Below are positions 1 to 12,800 of a stretch of DNA of 64,000 nt, piece after piece (the first letter of the stretch is position 1; each line of letters opens with the position of its first letter). The notes under the pieces were generated by a model. The model had not been told where the DNA came from. It saw nothing but the letters and a program-made list of their open reading frames with translations, and did not search any database. The translations under genes and the position numbers were made by a program. Source of the DNA: Cyclina sinensis (lineage: Eukaryota > Mollusca > Bivalvia > Venerida > Veneridae). The stretch lies in NCBI GenBank assembly GCA_012932295.1, contig JAAONU010000001.1, forward strand, positions 60,638,927 to 60,702,926, read 5' to 3'.

Positions 1-190
1 TTCTTTGGCTCAGTGATTAGAGCGTTGGCGTGTCACGCAGGAGATTGAGGTTCGAATCCCACTCTCGGTTGTGTATTCTAAGACGCATTGCATCTTTCTG
101 TTACGGACTTTCATGGTTGTAAGATGGGGACTCCTCCGGGATAAACCTGACCTGGATTTAGTTACAAAAATCAAATAAAAAAGAATCTCT
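1..190 (+). repeat. tRNA-derived SINE, 5' end cut by window edge
   Basis: The first 60 bases carry RNA polymerase III promoter boxes: an A-box-like stretch (TGGCTCAGTGATTAGAGCG, about 6-24) and a perfect B box GGTTCGAATCC at 49-59. The sequence then runs into a non-tRNA body and an A-rich stretch near 165-185, the layout of a tRNA-derived SINE. The right border is approximate. It is not called a tRNA because no acceptor stem can be closed around the boxes. Confidence 0.6.
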
Positions 191-362
191 CAAGATTTCT
201 GTCTGATCCACTGATCTAAAAAAACACACAACACCATTCGTCATCATAAATGATGACTTTCTCAAGAGTGGATGTGATAAGGTCTAGTGCACACGTACCT
301 ATAATTGTATAAATACAATCTCTGACAACTGTGTCAGGGAATCGATTCTTTGCTCAGTTATT

Positions 363-1281
363 AACCAGGTTTTCAATTTTGAAAATCCTGGTTATTAGAT
401 TGGGGTATGGCGGGCGGATGGGCGGATGGGCGGGCGTCAAACGAAATTGTGTCCGCTCTGTAACTCTTCAACCCTTTGAAGAATTTTGATGAAACTTCAG
501 ACAAATGTTTACCACATCAAGATGACGTGCAGAACGCATGTTCCGCATGGCTGGCTCCAAGGTCAAGGTCACAGTGACATTAACATTGAAAATCCTGTCC
601 GCTCTGTAACTCTTCAACCCTTTGAAGAATTTTGATGAAACTTCAGACAAATGTTTACCACATCAAGATGACGTGCAGAACGCATGTTCCGCATGGCTGG
701 CTCCAAGGTCAAGGTCACAGTGACATTAACATTGAAAATCCTGTCCGCTCTGTAACTCTTCAACCCTTTGAAGAATTTTGATGAAACTTCAGACAAATGT
801 TTACCACATCAAGATGACGTGCAGAACGCATGTTCCGCATGGCTGGCTCCAAGGTCAAGGTCACAGTGACATTAACATTGAAAATCCTGTCCGCTCTGTA
901 ACTCTTCAACCCTTTGAAGAATTTTGATGGCTCCAAGGTCAAGGTCACAGTGACATTAACATTGAAAATCCTGTCCGCTCTGTAACTCTTCAACCCTTTG
1001 AAGAATTTTGATGAAACTTCAGACAAATGTTTACCACATCAAGATGACGTGCAGAAATTGTTGTCTCATTATTAAGTATACTCCTTGCAGACAGTATTGT
1101 TAGCCGAAATTTACATCCTACTCATTATCATGTATTCTCATGAATATTATCTTTTCCTTCATGTCATGTTATAATCTTTTGAATATTCATAGCAATCTTC
1201 ATTCCAAAATTCATACTATAGTATAGAATCAGAACAACATTTTTGAAAACCTGGTTTCGTGGCATTGCCATGTTTCTTGTT
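363..1281 (+). mobile_element. HINE/Helentron-like non-autonomous element with 146-bp tandem core
   Basis: Inverted copies of AACCAGGTTTTCAA lie at 363-376 and 1243-1256. A hairpin (TGGCATTGCCA, 1260-1270) stands just before a terminal CTTGTT (1276-1281). The left copy is itself part of an imperfect palindrome (363-393), followed by short GGCGGATGGGC-type repeats. No protein is encoded. Subterminal inverted repeats, a tandem core and a 3' hairpin are the described layout of Helentron-associated elements; assignment to that class is inference from structure. The Tc1-like element starts only 24 bp downstream. Confidence 0.6.
451..1053 (+). repeat. 146-bp tandem repeat core of the 363-1281 element
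   Basis: Units start at 451, 597, 743, 889 and 973 (spacing 146, 146, 146, then 84). The full units look essentially identical, since they translate to the same peptide on the minus strand, so amplification or homogenisation was recent. The fourth unit lacks 62 bp, and the last is truncated at about 1053. Each complete unit holds CCAAGGTCAAGGTCACAGTG, two overlapping nuclear-receptor half-sites. Confidence 0.9.
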
Positions 1282-1304
1282 TCCATTGTAGTCCTGGACA
1301 ATTA

Positions 1305-2820
1305 TATACTGACGGAAAAATATAACTGTGCATACTAAAATACTTAATATCTTTTATTAGGTATAAAATTATTTTAGCAGATTTCTTTTGTGTAATTCAC
1401 AAGGTAATCTTGTTTCAATAATACTGCTTTTCGCGAGTTGCATGTGCAAAATTTATAGCCCGTAACGGTCGCGCTTTTTACGTGTTTCTTTATGTTAACA
1501 TCCTTGTACATGCTGTTTCGAGTTATTTTAACCGTCAAATTATAGTGAGCTACCCAGCAGTTCAGAAAAACACCTTCATTTGGATTTTAAGTCTTTGAAG
1601 ACAATGCCACGCATCTCAGAAAATGATCGCCTACGTGCCGTCGGTATGCTCCAAGCAGGCATTGCTCAAAATGCGGTTGCGCAGCGTTTTGGTGTTCACC
1701 AAAACACCATATCAGCACTTTGGCGACGATTTCAGCAACGTGGCAACGTCCGTGATCTACCACGTCCAGGGCGTCCACGTGTGACGTCAATCCGTCAACA
1801 CAATTATATCCGGCTTACACACCTACGGAATCGATTTCAACCGGCCACATTAACAGCACGAACAATTCCTGGCTTGAGACCTATCAGTGGACGAACTGTT
1901 AGAAACCGATTAAGAGAGCACAACATTACTCCACGACGTCCTGCGATACGTCCTACTCTTCTCTTACGTCATCGACAACGTCGACGTCAGTGGTGCAGAC
2001 AGTATCTAAGGCTTCCAAGAGCATATTGGAATAATGTTCTGTTTACTGACGAGTCGCGGTTTCACTTAGAAAGTTCGGACGGACGAGTTCGTGTATACAG
2101 GCGTCGCGGAGAACGTTACTTGGATCCCTGTGTTTTTCAACGTCAACGTTTTGGTGGTGGTGGGTCGATAATGGTTTGGGGAGGTATCTCATCTCAAGGC
2201 AGGACCCAGCTTGTAATTGTCCGTGGCAATTTAACGGGTGTTCGTTACAGAGATGAGATTGTCATACCCCACGTGCTGCCATTTCTTCAACGTCAAGGGC
2301 GTAACATGACGTTTCAACAAGACAACGCTCGGCCACATGTAGCACGTGTAGTTACCGGGTTTCTGGCTCAGCAAAACGTGAGTGTCTTACCCTGGCCCGC
2401 TGTTTCACCAGATCTTTCACCAATTGAGCACGTTTGGGATGAGATGAAGAGACGCCTCCGTCAAAGAAGTAACCAACCTCTCACGCTGGACCAACTAGCG
2501 CAGACATTGGTCAACATCTGGAACACCATTCCACAGGCAGTTATCGCCAACTTAGTTGCCTCTATGCCTCGTCGCTGCCGTGCTTGCTTGAACGCCAATG
2601 GAGGCCACACACGATACTGACTTTGTGAAATCAGATTTCATACCTGTCAACTTCTGCGCCTTGTTACTGTAAAAATTGTTTCACATGATGAAGTGTTTGT
2701 ATTGATTGTTAGAAATAAAACGTTGATTGGCTAATTTGCAAAGTTTTATGTTACTATTCCTAATATTAAAAAAAATTCTATACCTTGAAGTATGCACAGT
2801 TATATTTTTCCGTTAGTATA
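1305..2820 (+). mobile_element. Tc1/mariner-family DNA transposon, near full length
   Basis: Terminal inverted repeats of about 32 bp (1305-1336 and 2789-2820) match with one difference, an internal G/A; the shared core begins ACGGAAAAATATAACTGTGC. Both ends sit in TATA sequence, consistent with TA target duplication. A single uninterrupted DD34E transposase frame lies between. The length of about 1.5 kb is usual for Tc1-like elements. The near-perfect ends and open frame indicate a young insertion. Confidence 0.92.
1604..2620 (+). CDS. Tc1-like transposase (DD34E), intact frame
   Basis: 338 residues from the first ATG in frame to TGA. The N-terminus has paired helix-turn-helix DNA-binding regions (about residues 5-45 and 60-110) separated by a GRPR linker (PRPGRPRVTS). 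The catalytic triad is visible: D149 in LFTDESRFHL, D240 in QQDNARPH and E275 in SPIEHVWDEM, with 34 residues between the second and third, the Tc1 signature. The glycine-rich FGGGGSIMVWGG segment lies between them, and the protein ends NANGGHTRY as Tc1 proteins commonly do. It would catalyse cut-and-paste at TA sites. No stop or frameshift is seen, so it could be active; that is inference. An upstream TTG in frame (1580) is not needed as the start. Confidence 0.93.
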   Translation: MPRISENDRLRAVGMLQAGIAQNAVAQRFGVHQNTISALWRRFQQRGNVRDLPRPGRPRVTSIRQHNYIRLTHLRNRFQPATLTARTIPGLRPISGRTVRNRLREHNITPRRPAIRPTLLLRHRQRRRQWCRQYLRLPRAYWNNVLFTDESRFHLESSDGRVRVYRRRGERYLDPCVFQRQRFGGGGSIMVWGGISSQGRTQLVIVRGNLTGVRYRDEIVIPHVLPFLQRQGRNMTFQQDNARPHVARVVTGFLAQQNVSVLPWPAVSPDLSPIEHVWDEMKRRLRQRSNQPLTLDQLAQTLVNIWNTIPQAVIANLVASMPRRCRACLNANGGHTRY

Positions 2821-3852
2821 TATCTAAATATTGCAGCTTGTTTTCATCTGGGCAGATTTTGAATAATGGTACCTGTGTTGCAGAATGTCAGTCGGTGCCT
2901 GTAATCATGGCAACATGTGTAAATTTGTGCCATTTTATTAAGACTATTCAGTAGTTCTGATACAAATATACAGAAGTGTAGTAAGATGCATGTTTATTTT
3001 CATGAGGGCAAAAATTCCATTTTTATCTCCAGTGGAAGGAAAAATGTTTAAATAATTTAAATTGAATTCTGTGGATTTATTGATCAGTGTGACCATTCTT
3101 GCATTGAAAAGAAGCACACAGAAATTTAGATGAGTTGTACTTGATTTACATATGGAATAAATAGAAAAGATTTTACACCTAATGGTCTGCTTGAATATTT
3201 ACATAGTTCCATTTAAATGTACTTGATCTTGATTGAATTATAAAAGCAGACTTTTTGATATGTGAAAGCATAATGTTAATTTAGTGAGAAAATAGGAGAT
3301 TTAAGTCCACTGTAACCCAAAAATGAATACAAAAACAGGTGAGAGATTGATATAGGGTGGTGTTTATTGTCTGTTTCTTAATTGAGACACAAGTGTTTAG
3401 TGTTGTAAAAATATTTTTGGTAGTGATTAGGATAAACTGGAGGATTGAATGAAAGTGTTTTTTTTTAACTTTCTTTTGATTTCATGGATTTTGCAAATAA
3501 TGAAATGAAGTGGTTCTTTATTTGCAGGTTTTAAATAAAATTTAACCTTAAAAAGTCGTCCTTTGGTAGCTTATGTGAACCATCCTTTGAAATTACTTGC
3601 ACTGTCTTCTAAATATCACTGTGTTTAAGCTGGTAAGTTTTTTTTTTCTTTTGGTAAAGACTTTTTTACCCAATAGGTGGGAGCAAGTGGAGATTTCCTG
3701 ACAAAAGTACAAAGCTGCAGTCAAATTATAAAGCTGGAATTGAGTGTGACCTAAAGCTGGAATTGAGTGTGACCTATCTGTGACCTAAAAAGCTAAAGCT
3801 ATAAAAATATGTGATTACATGAATGTTGCAGTTCTACTTTGTTGTATTGCAG
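2821..3852. other. No gene seen: KATNIP intron or upstream sequence
   Basis: AT-rich sequence without conserved coding potential on either strand. It contains a 23-bp direct duplication (AAAGCTGGAATTGAGTGTGA and following) near 3730-3775. Since the first visible KATNIP exon begins in mid-codon at 3853, this is most likely intron. Confidence 0.6.
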
Positions 3853-6800
3853 ATGAGCCATCCAAAGGCAGTACACCAGCCAAGCATAGGGGTGTCAGGA
3901 CACCTAGGAAGTCAAAAAGAATGGCTGCCAGGCTGGATGGTCATGGATCAACTGATGTGGACAGCTCCAAGTCTGTTTCTGAAAGGTACACTTTATCTTT
4001 CTTTCTGTTCTGTGGTAATATTTGCCCTGCTGGTTGATCAGTGCAGACCATAGTCAGTCTGCACATCAGTGCTGTCTTGTCAAAGCAGAGCAAGAACAAG
4101 TAGTCTCCTCTTGAAATTTAAATTGTAGACTTTGTATAATTATCGTTATTGTTTGCACCTACATGCTATAAAGATTAAATATTTGCTGTACATGTTTGTC
4201 ATTTGTCAAAGAACTTCAAAAGTATGTGAGTATTGGCATTTTAAAGTGGTTTTATTAAGTAGCTATCTTTATTGAAGCTGCTTTTTTTTTGCCTCTGAAG
4301 GGAGATTATATAGTTTTTGAACTCTCAGTCTGTCCATCATTCCGTTCGAAAACTTCAACATTTAACATTGGCCATAACTTTTTATCATTAAGTGAATTTA
4401 CTTCATACTTGGACACAACACCCCTTTAGAGAATACCTTCCCACTGACCTATATTTATTTGACCTTGACCCCTGAATGACAGGTCCTCGGCTCAAAGCAC
4501 TTCATTGGGAGCATTGTCATCTTACAGTGACAGTTCTTGTTCATAAAAGTATTTCTCTCACGATCTTTTAAATATGTACATTAGAAAAAAAACAAAGAAA
4601 AAAACAACAACATTTTTTGCTACATTTTTGTAAATTTTGCAGAGAAGGAATTGACTTTGGTTCACTGATTGCTTTGGTCAACTTGTTGTTTTCTTTTTAT
4701 ACTATGTGCTGATAGGACAGATTTATTAATTTCAAAGTCATGCAGAAAGGCTTAATTTGAGAGGACCAATTTGAATTAAAAATTTAGAATAAAAAAGATT
4801 TGCTATAAGAAAAGATTACGAAATTGCAGAAACATGCTTCTTTTGCTTTAAGTATTATCATAGTCATAAACTTCAGTGCTGAAATTGAACTTCAGTCCCT
4901 GAGAATGGTATAAGCTTCAATATATTTTAGCACAGAGAAAAAACTTCCACCACCTTTACCGCCTCGGAAATCTGAAGAGAAGGTGATAAAGAAACCAGTT
5001 TTAGAGAAGCCAGTGGAAGAGAAAGCACAGAAAGGAAATAATGTTCAAGCATCCAGAAGTACTACCAAGACTGGTAAGGAAGCAAGTAACAAGATGATAG
5101 ATGAACAGAAGGTTGTAGCTGACTTAGCTAAAAAACAACAAGAGAATGAACTAGAAGAGGCATTGAAAGGTAATAAACTAAGACTTACACTCTGTTATTA
5201 TGTTTGGTAATGATAATTCTGTTTAATTAATGCAGATATTAGTAGACTTTTACTCTTGTTAGGTCCCTCACTGATTCAAGACATTTTGGGTGCCTTGTAG
5301 TAATAGCCTTGTCTTTTTCTGTATGTTATAGAACCGTTTTGGGATTTGTCATTACTGAATGTTTTCTTTTAATGACTTGTATAAAACTTTGCTTTCTGTA
5401 TGACAGGTGGAGGAAGTGCTACAGTATCATCCTCTGCTTCAGTGGCATCCAGTCAAGATGACACACCCATGTTACAGAAACTAAAAGATATGAATAAAAA
5501 GTATTTAGCCTTGTATACTGATATATCTTACATATAATACTTCTAGCAAAAAGTAAACAGCTACAAAAGCAGAATAAATATCTCTAAGTTTGAAATATAA
5601 AAAGATCCAATTTTATTAACAGATTTGCATACTTTCTTTGTTGAATTAGTTCAAGGACATTCAGATTGTGTGTCTCAGAATCAAAATCGGGTGATTAATG
5701 CATTCTTTTGAAAAGCTAATCCATTTGTTTAGAAAATGCTGGGTTATGGCATGAAATATAATTAATTCAATACTCAAATATTAAAGCTGTTAGTCACATT
5801 AATTTTTCTGCATAGACTTGTGAAAGTAGCTATCGCACTTATATTACTTTAAACAGTGGAAAACAACTGGAGACCTTCTATTCAATGATTGGAAAGAAAT
5901 CTGTCATTCATATGTTTGCAGAGAAAAATTTGCGCTTGAAATAACAAACTCAGTTGAGTAAATACTTAAGTTTTCATGAAAATAGAGCCTATCTATAAGA
6001 TGAAAAGGTAATACCAGTAATTGTTACTTTAATGTAACCTTATTGCACCTTTTAGAGACCAGAGTAGTTCAAGAAAGAAGGATGTACCAAGATGGCTGAA
6101 ACAGGAAGACATATCGAGTAAGTAATTATCCTGCTTAAAAGCAATATTTTGACAGTTTTATTGGCGGAAATAACATCTAAGAGTATTGGCTCTGTAAAGC
6201 TCACTTATGTTGTATTTATTTAGAAAATATATTTTTGTTGAAATTGTTCTAATATCAGTTTGAAATTTTCATTTGTGAGAATTTTGTCAGATTATTTTTC
6301 TCCTTTAGTCCTCCTATCCTTTCAAGCTTACTGATAAGAAGATAAAGATTTCTTAGAGGCATTGAACAAAACTGGAAATTTGAAGATGGTATCAAAACTT
6401 ATTAATTTAATTGTTTATGCAGCCCCGTTCGAGAACCCTCCAGACAGCAGAGATGGTGCACGTCCAGAGCCTAGGAAGCCAGAGGAACGCAGACCTCCAC
6501 CCTCCCAGGAGGAGATTAACATGCTCATTGATGAAGAAATGTCCTTGTTTCCAGAACAGAAGTAAGCCAGACTTTCACTTGTTTGTGACTTTGTATTGAA
6601 TTTATTTCATTAAATCAGCTGTACCCAAAGTTTTAATAAGACTTGGTCTGATAATCTACTGCTATTTTGTTTTCAAAAGTTAATTAAAAATGTTTTTATC
6701 ATGGACTGAAAGTTTTTCACTTTTCTTTTAAGATACAGACAAATGAATGGATTAAAGAAGATGTAAATTCTGATTAGAAATGGTATGTTATGAATATTGT

Positions 6801-9800
6801 GAAATAAACACTTCTGAGAAAATTATTTGCTTGATAATAAGTAGTTTTATAAATAAGCAATATTAGTTTTCTGTGTGCAGAATTTTAATCCATCTGTATT
6901 ACCTTTTAGGAAAAGTGCTGGTGAACCAGAGTATGCCATGGATGTGTCAGGTATATATACATAAATTGCTTTATCTAAAAGGTTATTACTGATAAAGTTT
7001 TAGGCACCAATAGTGATTTTTTAAAGAATGTATATAACAAGATCTATTTAATCCATGGTCTAGAGATATGAAATTGTTTCTCACAGAAATAGTTCAATAC
7101 TTTATCACTTAAAGAGTAAGAATCCACCTGTAAATTTAAATTCTAGTCTCATGTGCATATTTTGACATCTTGTAAAGAATCCAAGAAACTAAATGGTCCT
7201 CAGTACATCAGTTTCTATCTGTTCTGTCTGTAGCTTTTCCTTTCTGTGAAATATGCAGAAATACTGGCTTTTGATGCAACCCAATGTTTGTAGAAATCAA
7301 ACTTTCCAATGTGGTATACAGCTTATTGTAAATAAAAGTTATGCCAGTATGAACATGGGCCCAAAACAGTCTATGAGCTGTTAGCATTAGAATAAGTCTA
7401 AACAGCTTCAAATTTGAATTTGAATGTTGTTGGTAGTGATGATGATGATGATGATGATTCAAGTAACTCTCTCTGTTTGCAGAAGGTGATAATACACCAA
7501 TGAAGAGAATACAGCAGAACCGTTCCAGGTGGCGAGAAAATCCAAGCATGAATCTAGAGGAGTCATGGGGATCGTTATCACAGTTCAACAAGTGCCAACG
7601 GGGACGTCTGTCTCTGGACATGGATGGTAAGTCATCATACTTTTGATCTTACTTTAAATACAGTTAATTTAAACAATTTTTAATTTTAAACAAAATATAC
7701 TTCATTGTTTTTTTACCTAAATATAATCCTCCCTGGTATGTTGTGGGATGTATGTTTTACTGAAATGGATAATATTGATATGATGCCTGTATATATTATT
7801 TAAGCTGAACAGGTGATTAGGTAGGGACATTTAATACTTTTTCTGTCTCTGAAAATAGATGCAGCTTTGAATGAAACATGATTTAATGTTCTTGAGGTTG
7901 TTGATTAGTGGTCAGTGAAGACATTTTATTCAGTTTTATACACGTGACAAGATGTAAAATGAGAACTGTCACACCTTACTCACACCTTATGTTTTTATTC
8001 AAGATGATGTACTGGATGAGTACATAAACAAAGCTGCCAAACTTGCTGGATTGCCAACAGAACCTGCCATCCCTGAGGAGGAAAATACTATGGAACAACC
8101 CACTAACATGAGTATAGACTCGTAAGTAACTTAGTTATTGAAATTCACTATTTCATGTTTGTCTATCTTTTTTCTAAGTAAAATGTTCCAAGCACTGATA
8201 GTCTAAGAGCATTTATATGTCATTATATCTTTGTACCAGTTTGGGGGATTAAATTCTTTGACCTCGTGCAAAACCTTACCTTATCTTGTGTTCTGCACTT
8301 GGAATTAGCTAAAAATCAACTGTTTCCTGTAACTTAAGATTTCAGAATTTTTATTAGGTCTGTGACACCACCAAGATTAAAATTCTTGTCTCAAGCCTAT
8401 TTCACTTGCCTACAGCTTCTAAGTCATTCATTCTTTGTGTATGAGTTTGTATTTGTCCTTTTGTTTTCAGTGAGGATGAGAACTTTGTGATACCTGAGTT
8501 ACCATATGGCCGGGAACTTGTGATCAATATTCGTTCAACATGGGGAGATAAACACTATGTAGGACTCACTGGCATAGAGGCTTTCTCTTCCACTGGGGAA
8601 CAGGTCACAATCACAAAGGTAGATATGACTTTTGTATTAATATCTAATAGGTTTTAAAATGTTTGAATTTATATATAAATGTGAGAAGAACCAATAGATT
8701 CCATTGTTTAAAGAGGTCATGTACAAATTTTTCTTATCCCTTTTGTTAAGTCAGATTAAAGTCCACTTTTACGAAAAAGTTAGACACCAATAAAAATATA
8801 GGTAAGATGAAGATATGGTATCTGATTTCTGATTGGTTGTTTCAGATACGTGCAGACCCTAGTGATATAAACATTCTACCAGAGTATGACAAAGACCCTC
8901 GTGTTGTGAAAAATCTTATAGATGGTGTCAACAGAACACGAGATGACATTCACATGTGGTTAGCTCCATTTATGACAGGAAAAGACCATTTGGTGTTCTG
9001 TACATTTGAAAAAGCATGTAAAATAGCTCTTGTTCGAATATGGGTGAGTCATAGTGTTGTTAAAAAAGATACTTCATAAAACATTGTATACAAAGAATAA
9101 AGAGGGTTTTCTACCTTTTTTGATAATAATGGACAGAGAGATATGTTAGATTCCGAAAAAAATTGAACATTTTTTTCAAAGCACTTTTTCAATTTTTCTA
9201 GAAGTTTAAGTAGAAATAAGATTTTTTTGTTCAGTGTAATGCCATTTTGTCATATTCAAGCAAATATTTAAGTTTGATAGTATATTGACCTTACAAAATA
9301 TCTGACTGTCATGATACACCATTGTGTAGTGTCAGGTATTTGTGTTTCAACTACTACTACTTGAGGTTATTTACCCTCGTTACCGGCAAAGGCCCTCATT
9401 ACCGGCAAAGGCCATATGACCGAGCACGTCTTATATTTGTTATATCATATATTTTTTAATTTTTCTTAATGACGTGTATAGAGTATTGAGTTTCAACACA
9501 GAGGTCTGAGTTATAAACTTGAAAGCAACTTGAACAATACAGTTGCATTTAGATTTCTGATTGGTTACTTTGACTTTTACTTCTCAAATAGAAGTTTATA
9601 CACTGTATTGTTTGCAGAACTATAACAAGTCTCGTATTCACTCATATCGTGGTGCCAAAGATGTGATAATGTCCCTTGATTCAACTGTGATATTTAGAGG
9701 AGAGATTGCAAGGGCCTGTGGTGGTATAGAAGGTGGAACTGAGGCATTTGGTGATGTACGTTGTCATTTTGTATCATAGAACCATTTGTCTTTAGTAATA

Positions 9801-12800
9801 TACAGTCTCTGAGTAAGTATTGCCCTGGTGTTTTGGAGCAGCAGGATTGACCAGAGCAAGCCAAATTAACTTTTTAAAGAGGCAGTACTTTACTTAAGAC
9901 AGTCCCTTTTCACTTGTTTATAGTAACACTATATTCAGTGCAGCGAGAATTAATATCAGTTTATGTTTATTTTTGTACCCCCCAAAAAAAAGAATAAAAA
10001 ATTAAAGTAAAAAAGTATGTCAACATTACTTCTGAAGCAATTATTATGCCCCCACTTCAAAGAAGAGGGGGTATATTGCTTTGCAATTGTCTGTCTGTCG
10101 GTCGGTCCGTCGGTCCGTAGACCAAATGGTTTCCGACCAATAACTAAAGAATGCTTAGGCCTAGGAACTTCAAACTTGGTAGGATGATTGTCCATCAGCA
10201 GTAGATGACCCCTATTGATTTTGGGGTCAAGGGGTCAAAGGTCAAGGTCACATTGACCTTGTAGGTAGAAACCGTTTCCGACCAATAACTAAAGAACGCT
10301 TAGGCCTAGAAACTTCAAACTTGGTAGGATGATTGTCCATCAGCAGTAGATGACCCCTATTGATTTTGGGGTCAAAGGTCAAGGTCACATTGACCTTGTA
10401 GGTAGAAACCGTTTCCGACCAATAACTAAAGAACGCTTAGGCCTAGAAACTTCAAACTTGGTAGGATGATTGTCCATCACTAGTTGATGACCCCTATTGA
10501 TTTTGGGGTCAAGGGGTCAAAGGTCAAGCTCACAGGGACCTTCATCCTAAAAACGGTTTCCGATCAATAACTAGAGAATGCTTTGACCTAGGTTCACCAA
10601 ACTTGGTATGCTGGTTGGTCACCACCAGTAGATGACCCCTATTGATTTTGAGTCATTAGGTCAAAGGTCAAGCTCACAGGGACCTTCATCCTAAAAACGG
10701 TTTCCGATCAATAACTAGAGAACGCTTTGACCTAGGTTCACCAAACTTGGTATGCTGGTTGGTCATCACCAGTAGATGATCCCTATTGACTTTGAGGTCA
10801 TTAGGTCAAAGGTCAAGATCACAGAGACTTTCATCTTATAAACGGTTTCTGATCAATAACTAGAGAACGCTTAGGCCTAGAAACTTCAAACTTGGTAGGA
10901 TGATTGTCCATCACCAGCAGATGACCCCTATTGATTTTGGGGTCAAGGGGTCAAAGGTCAAGGTCACATTGACCTTGTAGGTAAAAAACGGTTTCCAATC
11001 AATAACTTGACAACCCATGCGCCGTTGACCCTCAAACTTCATATCTGCATTTGTCTTGGCCAGTAGATGACCCCTATTGATTTTGGGGTCAAAGGTCAAG
11101 GTCACATGTATGTCAAAACAATTCAGACCAATAACTTGGCTACCAAATGGCATCGGGTTTTGTGGACTGTGAGACTTACATTTTAGATAACATGTATATT
11201 TGGTTACTAGGTCAAAAGTCAGTCACAATAATCTGGCCACATGACTAATTGGCTGCCGATAGGGGGCATACATGTTTTACAAACATATCTTGTTGCTTGT
11301 TAATACTTATACTAGCTTCATTGATGATGTAAACAGTCAGCAATAGGACTAGATTTTAAAGGTAGACAATATTTTCCTTGCAGACAATACTGTTTACGAC
11401 AGATGAAGGTATACTGGAAGCGGTCTCTCAGTATGATGAAGCATACGAGGGAGAGATGTTGAGTGATGATGAACCATTTGATGTAGAGAGACCTTCCACT
11501 GCCGATGCAGGAGAAGATAAGGTGTGGCAGCTTATAGTATCTAAAGTTTACTACATAGAACAGGCAGTTATTGTTGAAACAGTAATATGTTTATTTTGGA
11601 AAAGACTTCCTTTCATGAAAAAAGGGAAATTAGTTTCCACATCTAAATTCAAGCCCCCATTAGATATATTGAAGCCATTACCTCCCTTTAGGCTAATGCA
11701 GAAAGGAAATAAATTTAAAGTCGTATATTGTCAGTCAGTTCAAGCTACTGCTAAGCTTTGAATTTTGGTTTTAAAACTAACAGATTTATTCCCAGCCTTG
11801 CCTTACAGCTCTGTTGTAGCAACATTTTATCAAGCTAGTCTGCTAGGAATGTATATGCAGTTACTTATAATTATGAATTACAGGAGAGACCTTTCACACG
11901 GGCAGTTGGCAATATCAAACAGCTTGAACGAGAACTTACTGTTGCATACGAAGGCAAGATGATGGCTTACCATGGAAGATGTAAGTTTTCAATAAGTCAT
12001 ACATTATGACCCTGTGCTCTTGTTTCAATACATACTAATACATATGTTAGTTGAAAGAACTCTCCAAAGTTTTACAGTTATCAGTTATCTTCTCTTGAGT
12101 GTCTTGTTGACCAAAGCAGTTTATTGATTGTGAAGAATTTGCAAGTAATAAAAAAATACCTTTTATACACCCTCTGTATGTGTCCAGCTTTGAGAAAACA
12201 GTAAAGTTAAACATGAAAATGCATCTTATAGTACTACTAGTAATTGATTTATAATACTGATTTTCATGTTACAGGTATTGAGTTAAATTTTACTGCAACA
12301 TGGGGAGACCATCATTATCTGGGACTAACTGGTCTGGAAGTTGTGGGAAAGGACGGTGAAGCATTACCTGTCAACATCAATATGATCACTGCCAATCCTA
12401 GAGATGTCAGGTCCTTGCCAGGTCATGAGAAAGATGACAGAACTCTAGACAAGTATGTACATACGTATTCAAGTTCAAACTCTGGGTTAAAGTAGTCCTG
12501 TTTTAGAGGGAAAATATCAGCTTGAAGTGTTACTCTTTCCCTGTCTAAAAAAAAATTGGATAAAAATTGTGCTTGAGTGTAATGAAAATAATTTGTTGGT
12601 TCTTAAGTTGTGACTTAATTGTTGCTAATTTACCTTGTAAAATGAAAATTACAAAAAACTGACCTACCTGTCTTGCTGATTTGCCTAAATACTTCTTGTC
12701 GGGTCCTTTCATTTAAAAAAAGAAAAGAAAACAAACAAAAAAATCAGCTAATAAAAGAAATTCTTGTTATGTATTGTCAGACACTAAAGATGAAAAAATT

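Noticed and set aside
1..70. Possible tRNA gene
   Set aside because: A and B boxes are present, but the acceptor stem does not close and the sequence runs into a SINE body.
468..1026. Three overlapping minus-strand frames giving the same 60-residue peptide
   Set aside because: They are translations of the identical 146-bp tandem units, not a gene family.
7208..7621. 137-residue minus-strand frame with a His-rich stretch
   Set aside because: It is the antisense of a KATNIP exon plus the (GAT)7 tract; no family resemblance.
10045..11270. Piggyback DNA transposon because of the short TATGCCCCC inverted repeats
   Set aside because: No target duplication is seen at these ends, and a hairpin plus CTTGTT beyond the right repeat fits a Helentron-type end better.
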